DNA of 49,918 nucleotides, from positions 1 through 49,918 of the forward strand of contig JAZNHG010000034.1 of assembly GCA_045576855.1 (NCBI GenBank), read 5' to 3'. The translations under genes and the position numbers were made by a program. This document shows positions 43,624 to 49,918 of the stretch, piece by piece; the stretch's first letter is position 1, and each line of letters starts with the position of its first letter. Source of the DNA: Colimorpha sp045576855 (GTDB lineage: Bacteria > Bacteroidota > Bacteroidia > Bacteroidales > P3). Under the pieces are notes generated by a model that was not told the DNA's origin, did not search any database, and was given only the letters and a program-made list of their open reading frames with translations.

Positions 43624-45153
43624 TTATTTGTTTTTTCGATGAATAATTTTTTCAATTTTACTTATGACTATACGCTTCTCCTGCCGCTCAGTACCCACAA
43701 TCCAAACTGCGGCACCAGTTGATATTGTCGCTAAGAAACAGACTAATAATAACCTTTGCCAACCTTCCTCCATAAGTAAAATGATTAGGATTGGTACTAT
43801 TATAGCTAAGATAAGCACCATTAGTGATGGAATTACTACTTTGTATAAATAATTACTCAACGAAAAGGGCATCATAGTTTTAACCATTACCACCCTGATT
43901 GCTTGTGTCACAATAGTTAGAATCAAACTCACTACCATTGTCGACTCTGGATTACCTCCTAACTTTAATACAAGCCAGGCAAACGGAAGTATCATTAAAT
44001 TCATACCTCCAACAACCGAGATGAACTTATTGATCTTGCCCGTAGCATACGCTATACAACTCGTGGGATTAGCAAAAGCACTGACCCAAGAAGTCAACAA
44101 AATCAGTCGTAAAAAATTCACTGTATGTTCCGGCACATTATCACCCAACCATAGGTGTAAAATTGACGGTGCCTCTGCAATTATTGGCAATGTCAACAAT
44201 AACATTAAGTAATAAGATAGTTTACTCGCGGAATAATACAATTTATACATATTGTTGAAATCACCTTCTGCATATAACTTGGTTAATTGCGGCCGGAATG
44301 CAGTCTGAAAATTAACAACAAATTGATTGGTAGCATTGAGAACCTGATAGGCTACACCACGAGCAGCATTTACCACTGGGCCGAAATAAATATTGAGCAG
44401 AATATTAATACCTTGCGACTTAAATGTGTTTGCAAGGCTCCCGAACATACCCCAACCGCCAAAACCAAGCAATTCTTTTATTTCCTTCCTTTTCCATACA
44501 AGCTTAAACTTCCCTATATTAAATTTAAGTCTGCATACGACATAATATAGAAAAACGTTTAGGATAGAGACCCCGAGCAACAGAAGAGAATAAGAAATCA
44601 ATTTGTCGCCATCAAGAACCTGTATAAGAAAGACAATCAACAATTTTAATACAGCATCTAAAACTGATATAATCGCAAAATAATTCATCCTCTCTTGAGC
44701 AATGATGAGAGCACCATAAGGCGCTTGAAACATCATTAACACAAATGACAAGATGGATACCTGATAAATACAATTAGCTGCAAACATCCGATTCTCAGGA
44801 ATTGTAAGTTGTGTGTTTACAAACCACAAACCGAGTGTTTCAGCCACCAATACAATAATCCCAGACATAAGGAATTGTACGACTATGGCAGATCTGAAAT
44901 AACTTAAGACCTGCTCATAGTCGTGCTTTCCCATCTGATAATTATAATACCGCTGAAACGTAGCCATCATCGTCTGGTTTAAAAAACCTATCATTGTGAT
45001 GACTCCTCCGACGACATTATAAATACCATAATCCTCAACTCCCAACACTCTTAATATCACACGAGAGGTATAGAGTGTGATAAGAAGAACAATGAAAGAG
45101 CGAATGTACAGGAATATCGTATTCCTCGCAATGCGAGACGAGTTAGTGCCCAT
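43624..45153 (-). CDS. wzx: Wzx-type polysaccharide flippase (MOP superfamily)
   Basis: A 509-residue protein with 12-14 hydrophobic segments that moves undecaprenyl-linked repeat units across the inner membrane. The N-terminal segment RIARNTIFLYIRSFIVLLI followed by TLYTSRVILRVLGVEDYGIYNVVGG is characteristic of the family, and MATFQRYYNYQMGK is typical of Bacteroidota members. Its partner Wzy is two genes downstream. Confidence 0.94.
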   Translation of the reverse strand: MGTNSSRIARNTIFLYIRSFIVLLITLYTSRVILRVLGVEDYGIYNVVGGVITMIGFLNQTMMATFQRYYNYQMGKHDYEQVLSYFRSAIVVQFLMSGIIVLVAETLGLWFVNTQLTIPENRMFAANCIYQVSILSFVLMMFQAPYGALIIAQERMNYFAIISVLDAVLKLLIVFLIQVLDGDKLISYSLLLLGVSILNVFLYYVVCRLKFNIGKFKLVWKRKEIKELLGFGGWGMFGSLANTFKSQGINILLNIYFGPVVNAARGVAYQVLNATNQFVVNFQTAFRPQLTKLYAEGDFNNMYKLYYSASKLSYYLMLLLTLPIIAEAPSILHLWLGDNVPEHTVNFLRLILLTSWVSAFANPTSCIAYATGKINKFISVVGGMNLMILPFAWLVLKLGGNPESTMVVSLILTIVTQAIRVVMVKTMMPFSLSNYLYKVVIPSLMVLILAIIVPILIILLMEEGWQRLLLVCFLATISTGAAVWIVGTERQEKRIVISKIEKIIHRKNK

Positions 45154-45162
45154 TATTCTCCT

Positions 45163-45807
45163 TTATCCTTTATTTCGTATGTATTCATTAAAATCCGCGC
45201 AAGTTGCCGGTAATGGTAATTGGTCAATATCGGTTTTGACTACTTTAGCCGGAATTCCAACTGCAACACAATTTGCAGGAATACTCTTAGTCACCACAGA
45301 GCAAGCGCCAATAACAGAGTTCTCTCCAATTGTGACCCCCTTCTGAATACGCACGTTCTGACCAATCCAACAATTATCTCCAATTATTACTGGGGCATGG
45401 TCTGAATGAATCCAAGATCTTGCATCACTTCCATGCGGCGTAGTCCTCATAAATTTTCTGAATTCAGGATTGACAGGATGACTGTTATTATCAGTGATAT
45501 AAACACTCTTAGCAATTGCTACATACTCTCCTATCTCTACCCTATCTACACACTGAATACAACATCCAACATCAATTTTTGAGTGTGCCTTGAAAATGAT
45601 GTTTCCATGATGGCTTGATGTCAAATTCGTACCCAAAAATGTAACATCATCATATAAAACAATATCATCTTTAGAGCTACCCCAAATTAGTGAAACGGTA
45701 TTCTTCCCAACGATTTTGTATTTTTCACCCAGGCAAGTGACTTTGCCGAAAAACTCCTTATTCTGGAGCTTCTGGCGATATTTTTTGATTATCTTAATAA
45801 AAAACAT
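45163..45807 (-). CDS. Hexapeptide-repeat acyltransferase
   Basis: A 214-residue left-handed beta-helix enzyme. Repeats start around VLYDDVTFLGTNLTSSHHG and continue through KIDVGCCIQCVDRVEIGEY to the C-terminal coil IGDNCWIGQNVRIQKGVTIG, with SHP in DNNSHPVNPEF as the likely catalytic-His region. It is the third acyltransferase of the cluster, so the final glycan may be multiply O-acetylated; that is inference. Confidence 0.88.
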   Translation of the reverse strand: MFFIKIIKKYRQKLQNKEFFGKVTCLGEKYKIVGKNTVSLIWGSSKDDIVLYDDVTFLGTNLTSSHHGNIIFKAHSKIDVGCCIQCVDRVEIGEYVAIAKSVYITDNNSHPVNPEFRKFMRTTPHGSDARSWIHSDHAPVIIGDNCWIGQNVRIQKGVTIGENSVIGACSVVTKSIPANCVAVGIPAKVVKTDIDQLPLPATCADFNEYIRNKG

Positions 45808-45822
45808 ATGTCAAGATGATTC

Positions 45823-47091
45823 TTACAGTCTACCGTCTACAATTTCCCTATTCAACGTGCACTTCACATCGAAGATGACGTGCTCTTCCTTCAGCAGGCC
45901 AGGCACATCCAGTCCGTCAAACTTCTTGTGAGCCACGGCTGCGATAGCAGCATCAAACTTCTCAGTAGGCAGTTCGTTCACTACCTTGATGCCGTACTCG
46001 TGCTCCACGATGGCAGGATTGGCCCAAGGATCATACACAGTGATATTCAGGTTATACTCCTTCAGTGCCTTATAGATGTCAATGACCTTGGTGTTGCGCA
46101 CGTCGGGGCAGTTCTCTTTAAAGGTGAAGCCCAAAATGAGGATATTGGAGTTGAGCACCTGAATGCCTTTCTTGAGCATCAGCTTGATGGTCTCGGTGGC
46201 GACATACTCGCCCATACCGTCGTTCATTCGGCGACCGGCCAGAATAATCTCAGGGTTGTAACCGTGACGCTGGGCACACTGGGCCAGATAGTACGGGTCA
46301 ACACCGATGCAGTGTCCACCCACCAAACCGGGACGGAAAGGAAGGAAGTTCCACTTGGTTCCGGCAGCCTCCAGCACATCAAGAGTATCTATACCCATCT
46401 TGTTGAAAATCTTGGAGAGTTCGTTTACGAAGGCGATGTTGATGTCTCGCTGGCTGTTCTCAATGACCTTGGCTGCCTCGGCCACCTTGATGGTCGGAGC
46501 AAGGTGTGTCCCTGCAATGATGACACTGCTATAGACTTCGTTGATATACTTGCCAATCTCAGGAGTAGATCCGGAAGTAACTTTCTTGATATGCTCCACG
46601 GTGTGCTGCTTGTCGCCCGGGTTGATACGCTCGGGGCTGTAGCCACCATAGAAGTCCACATTCATCTTCAGACCACTCACCTTCTCCACAACGGGGATGC
46701 ATTCGTCCTCGGTGACACCGGGATAGACGGTGCTCTCATACACCACCACATCGCCTTTGCTGATGACCTTACCGACGGTGGTGCTGGCACCCACGAGCGG
46801 AGTGAGGTCGGGATTGTTGTCGGCATCTACAGGGGTAGGAACAGCCACCACATAGAAGTTGCAGTCCTTGATCTTCTCAATGTCGCTGGTGCAGATGAAG
46901 CCGTGGTTCTTGATGGCATCCTGAAGGATGTCATCGGCCACCTCAAGGGTAGCATCGTGACCGGCCATCAGCGCATCGCAACGCTTCTGGTTCATATCAA
47001 AACCAACGGTCTTGTACTTGGTGGAAAACAGGCGGGCAAGGGGAAGTCCTACATAGCCCAGTCCAATAACGCAAATCTTTGTCTCTTTCAT
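45823..47091 (-). CDS. UDP-HexNAc 6-dehydrogenase (WbpO/TviB type)
   Basis: A 422-residue NAD-dependent enzyme oxidising the C6 of a UDP-N-acetylhexosamine to the uronic acid. The Rossmann motif GLGYVG is at 10-15, the catalytic Cys is C261 in LVGGHCIGVDPYYL, and the lysine region EAAKVIENSQRDINIAF is present. Together with the 4-epimerase downstream of the sialidase-like gene (47127-48101) it would make UDP-GalNAcA from UDP-GlcNAc. Base composition is more GC-rich than in the acyltransferase genes that follow, suggesting a different history. Confidence 0.9.
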   Translation of the reverse strand: MKETKICVIGLGYVGLPLARLFSTKYKTVGFDMNQKRCDALMAGHDATLEVADDILQDAIKNHGFICTSDIEKIKDCNFYVVAVPTPVDADNNPDLTPLVGASTTVGKVISKGDVVVYESTVYPGVTEDECIPVVEKVSGLKMNVDFYGGYSPERINPGDKQHTVEHIKKVTSGSTPEIGKYINEVYSSVIIAGTHLAPTIKVAEAAKVIENSQRDINIAFVNELSKIFNKMGIDTLDVLEAAGTKWNFLPFRPGLVGGHCIGVDPYYLAQCAQRHGYNPEIILAGRRMNDGMGEYVATETIKLMLKKGIQVLNSNILILGFTFKENCPDVRNTKVIDIYKALKEYNLNITVYDPWANPAIVEHEYGIKVVNELPTEKFDAAIAAVAHKKFDGLDVPGLLKEEHVIFDVKCTLNREIVDGRL

Positions 47092-47126
47092 TGTTATTTG
47101 ATGTTTAATATCATTTCTCGTTTCGT

Positions 47127-48101
47127 TTAGAGATTGGCCTTATACCAATCGATGGCCTCTGCCAAGCCACGGACGAAATCATACTGCGGGTCGTAACCCA
47201 GCAGTCGTTTAGCCTTGCTGATGTCGGCATTGCTGTGTTTAATGTCGCCGGCACGGTCGGGGCCGAAATGAGGCTCGATGTCCTTGTCAAGGGCTTTGGT
47301 AAGATCGTAGTAGATATCAATCAGATACTCTCGACCACCGTAGGCCACATTGAACGTCTCACCGCTGGCCTCATCGGGAGCCAGACAAGCTTTAAGGTTA
47401 GCCTCAATCACATTCTCGATGTAGGTGAAGTCACGGCTCTGCTTGCCATCGCCATTGATGGTGGGTTGCTCGTCGTTCAAGAGTTGCTTGATGAACTTGG
47501 GAATCACAGCGGCGTATGCTCCGTGGGGGTCCTGACGACGACCAAAGACGTTGAAGTAGCGAAGACCAACTGTCTTCAAGCCATAATGCTTGGTGTACTG
47601 CTTCGCCCACTCCTCATCGGCACGCTTACTCAGCGCATAGGGACTCAAGAGGTTGCCCTCGATGCCCTCCTTCTTGGGAAGGTGCGCCTCGTCGCCATAG
47701 ACCGAGCTGGAAGAGGCATAGACAAAGGTCTTCACCTTGTTCTGGCGGGCCGCCTCCATCATATTCAGAGTTCCCTGGATGTTGTTAGCACAATAGAACA
47801 GCGGCATCTCGATCGAGCGAGGCACACTGCCCCAGGCCGCTTCGTTCAGCACATAGTCCACGCCCTCGCAGGCCTTCATACAAGTGTCAAGGTCCTTGAT
47901 GTCGCCTTTAATGAACTCATAGTTCGGATTATCGAGAAACAGATCCACATTAGCCTGCTTACCCGTACTCAGGTCATCAAGGCACCGCACCTTGTAACCC
48001 ATCTTCAAAATCGCCTCACAGAGGTTGGAGCCAATGAATCCCGCTCCACCGGTCACCAAGAACAACGAGCCCTTGGGGAATTGTAATTCTTTGTATGTCA
48101 T
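47127..48101 (-). CDS. UDP-GlcNAc 4-epimerase (WbpP/TviC type)
   Basis: A 324-residue short-chain (SDR) epimerase. TGGAGFIG at 17-24 binds NAD, and SSSSVYG with YALSK (Y155, K159) supplies the catalytic residues. NEAAWGSVPRSIEMP and INGDGKQSRDFTYIENV are the WbpP-subfamily marks, indicating N-acetylated UDP-hexoses as substrate. Start MTYKELQFPKGS is supported by the spacing of 15 bp after the sialidase-like gene. Confidence 0.9.
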   Translation of the reverse strand: MTYKELQFPKGSLFLVTGGAGFIGSNLCEAILKMGYKVRCLDDLSTGKQANVDLFLDNPNYEFIKGDIKDLDTCMKACEGVDYVLNEAAWGSVPRSIEMPLFYCANNIQGTLNMMEAARQNKVKTFVYASSSSVYGDEAHLPKKEGIEGNLLSPYALSKRADEEWAKQYTKHYGLKTVGLRYFNVFGRRQDPHGAYAAVIPKFIKQLLNDEQPTINGDGKQSRDFTYIENVIEANLKACLAPDEASGETFNVAYGGREYLIDIYYDLTKALDKDIEPHFGPDRAGDIKHSNADISKAKRLLGYDPQYDFVRGLAEAIDWYKANL

Positions 48102-48116
48102 TAATCAAAAGAACTA

Positions 48117-49472
48117 TTATAAGGATATTTGTACTTTTCTGAAAATAATTGCTTTCCTTTCATTCCCTCTTTTATCGCGTTCCTTGAAACTGGAATATAC
48201 GACGTAAAAAGTGTTGTCATCCTCACTTAAGAGACAAGGATACCCACATGAGACATCGTTATCATAGGAACCATCTGCTTTAGTAAATGGTATCAAATCT
48301 ATCGGGTCAGTCCATTTTTCTCCTTTTCCGTCCAGACTGAAACGCAATTGAATACCCGGACGACCTGAAGCAAGTACTAACACGCCGTTCCCAAGTTTCA
48401 GCAATTGTGGCTTGACACCGTTGGGGGCTATGGGCTTTGGCTTGGTCCACCCCTTACCATAATCGTTCGAAAAAGCTTGATACAAGGGACTTGGGCTGCC
48501 AGACCTCATTACACAAATCAAACGGCCGTCGTCCAAAATCTCAAAGGTTGGCTCCGAGAAACCGACTATACTCTCTTTCTCCGTAAGCGAGTCAATTTGT
48601 TCGTCGATCTCGTATGGGATATGGCCTTGAATCTTCCAATTGTTTCCGATATCTGTAGAACGATAAAAACCAATTGCCCCGGGAAGTACTCCACCTTTTC
48701 CATCCGGATAATAAACTGAATAAACTCCCGCAAGTAAAGAACCATCATTGAGTTGCTTTATATTACCCCTCCAAATGACAGGCATAAGCCCATCAATAGC
48801 CGGACGTAAGGCTTTGGGGTCATTAATCTTGGCGTGAACAAGAGATGTCTTACCCGTCTTCAAGTCTCTTTTTGAGAAATAGGCACCTTTAAAGTCATCC
48901 GGTAACTTCGCTAATGGGAAGAAACTATAATTACCTTTTTTTGCAACAACTTTTGGAAAGTTCGAATACCCTGAAATAGCCTTGGTTGTCGGATTCTTGA
49001 TACTCAAGAATGTGCCATTCTCAAGTTTCACCGAATAACCGCCTTGCTGTGGAGCAAAGTATTTTTTTTCTTGAGGTTGCCACGTCTTTCCTCCATCCTT
49101 GGATATCATCGGCACATTATCTCTAACAGCCTTCGTCCCTGCCGTTTTATAAGAGTCCGGCTTCATCGACCAAGACACGACAAGAGTGCCATCCTCTGCA
49201 CGACCAATTGTCGGGAACTGGAAATAGCCCCAAGCCTCATTCTGCTCAGCCATAGCGACTATAACAGGATTAGAGATAACGATGTTGGCATCACTTGCCT
49301 TGGTCATAGTCCTGTAGCTTATCCGCTGAGCAGACGTACAGAGTATCCCTTCTCGTATATTCAAATTCTGTTGCCTATCGAGCTGCTCTTTATAGGTTAT
49401 CATCTTATAAGCCAATCCACAACCTACTAAGGTAAGGAGCAAGGGGATAGAAATTAAGAGTTTTTTCTTCAT
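48117..49472 (-). CDS. Sialidase-fold (BNR/Asp-box) lipoprotein, non-canonical
   Basis: A 451-residue exported protein with a lipobox (TLVGC near residue 18) that probably anchors it in the outer or inner membrane. Four Asp-box-like turns are visible: SKDGGKTW (124-131), STDIGNNW (272-279), SNDYGKGW (335-342) and SLDGKGEKW (379-387), so it folds as a six-bladed propeller. FSEPTFEILDDGRLICVMR resembles the sialidase Glu/Arg region. The N-terminal R-I-P motif is replaced by QFP (FQFP at 84-87), so classical sialic-acid cleavage is doubtful. ATG 49472 begins the signal peptide; a frame start at 49493 is less likely. The gene lies first (as seen) in the polysaccharide cluster. Confidence 0.8.
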   Translation of the reverse strand: MKKKLLISIPLLLTLVGCGLAYKMITYKEQLDRQQNLNIREGILCTSAQRISYRTMTKASDANIVISNPVIVAMAEQNEAWGYFQFPTIGRAEDGTLVVSWSMKPDSYKTAGTKAVRDNVPMISKDGGKTWQPQEKKYFAPQQGGYSVKLENGTFLSIKNPTTKAISGYSNFPKVVAKKGNYSFFPLAKLPDDFKGAYFSKRDLKTGKTSLVHAKINDPKALRPAIDGLMPVIWRGNIKQLNDGSLLAGVYSVYYPDGKGGVLPGAIGFYRSTDIGNNWKIQGHIPYEIDEQIDSLTEKESIVGFSEPTFEILDDGRLICVMRSGSPSPLYQAFSNDYGKGWTKPKPIAPNGVKPQLLKLGNGVLVLASGRPGIQLRFSLDGKGEKWTDPIDLIPFTKADGSYDNDVSCGYPCLLSEDDNTFYVVYSSFKERDKRGNERKAIIFRKVQISL

Positions 49473-49494
49473 TATCTGTTGGTCTATCATCATT

Positions 49495-49918
49495 TCAATT
49501 TATTAAGTATGAGAGTCCTACTTCCCCCCGATATAAATCCATTTCCGCCTGCGCTTTGTCCTTATTTACTAAATCATCTATCTCATCCCAGGTCAGTGCG
49601 GCATTAATCTCTGCTAAACGAGGCGCCTCTTCTATATCGCTCTTCATAAAGCCATATTTCAGAAGCAAGTAGCCATTTGGGCTTATCTTGAACTTACTCT
49701 TTCTCTCTCCAGTATCTGCATTTCCGCCATTATAGACCGACTGGTATATGAGTCCTGCTGCTTGAAGAGCATCTGGCAGTCCAACTTCATCGTAATCGTT
49801 CACGTACTTGCTCAGTTGAGTCAGATCTGTAAATGCCGTTCTCTGGATGGCAATGACAAGTCGATTGAATTGTGCTACCGTTAATTCATCATTGATGACA
49901 GCTTTCATCAGGTTGCAG
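49495..49918 (-). CDS. Partial protein of unknown function, cut by the window edge
   Basis: The open frame runs off the end of the window: the codons before ATG 49908 (…Cys-Asn-Leu) remain open to 49918, so the true start may lie beyond. About 140 residues are visible, soluble and without known motif (KAVINDELTVAQFNRLVIAI, PNGYLLLKYGFMKSDIEEAP). The stop lies 22 bp before the sialidase-like start, which suggests the same operon. I do not recognise the family. Confidence 0.6.
   Translation of the reverse strand, partial: CNLMKAVINDELTVAQFNRLVIAIQRTAFTDLTQLSKYVNDYDEVGLPDALQAAGLIYQSVYNGGNADTGERKSKFKISPNGYLLLKYGFMKSDIEEAPRLAEINAALTWDEIDDLVNKDKAQAEMDLYRGEVGLSYLIN

Overview
The window looks like a chromosomal piece of an uncultured or lesser-known member of the Bacteroidales (Bacteroidota), possibly Prevotella-like. 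Three things point there. Several promoters match the Bacteroidota consensus TTTG-N19/21-TAnnTTTG, three of them with both boxes spaced exactly 20 nt apart. Many genes belong to Bacteroidota-type families (BT_3928 family, DUF4293, DUF1599, a TonB-dependent receptor, a C25 peptidase with a type IX secretion sorting domain). Shine-Dalgarno sequences are not evident. No 16S rRNA or other marker allows a finer placement.

Layout. 1-650 is gene-free and packed with short repeats. 695-2846 (+) is a Na/phosphate cotransporter followed by a PepSY-like lipoprotein, converging on mreB and purH (minus, 2992-5588). 5872-9375 (minus) is pfkA, a small Cys-rich protein and a TonB-dependent receptor. 9376-10256 is a second repeat-rich gap, followed by a 1119-residue secreted repeat protein (10257-13616, +), a third repeat-rich gap, and a fold-III PLP decarboxylase (14316-15716, +). 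15863-24996 (minus) is a tight nine-gene run: DUF1599, BT_3928 family, DUF4293, tsaE, rsfS, ftsH, cdsA, an RluA-type pseudouridine synthase and a C25 peptidase; its last four genes are joined by three ATGA overlaps. 25360-31176 (+) carries folP, cdaA, an M16 peptidase and a stand-alone NAD(P)HX dehydratase, then tRNA-Asn.

32011-49918 (minus) is a capsule or O-antigen cluster, visibly more AT-rich in its middle. It contains a UDP-HexNAc 4-epimerase and 6-dehydrogenase pair (probably UDP-GalNAcA supply), Wzx, Wzy, three glycosyltransferases, three left-handed beta-helix acyltransferases, a GT-B-like protein, a nucleotidyltransferase-fold protein, a WecA-type initiating transferase and a WbuC cupin. 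It also holds a frameshifted abortive-infection gene and a divergent sialidase-like lipoprotein.

The most unusual content is in the intergenic DNA. Four copies of a modular element (204-287, 381-463, 9905-9988, 13729-13803) share one design: a short C/G hairpin, GGGGTCATCC, three or four 11-bp units, then ATTTTAACATTTCGGA. Each 11-bp unit is a 4-bp head plus a 7-bp tail. The tails are nearly constant between copies, but the heads switch together (all TACC in two copies, WTGC-type in the other two). Arrays of 7-bp repeats of several classes surround these elements, and one such array lies inside the DUF1599 coding sequence.
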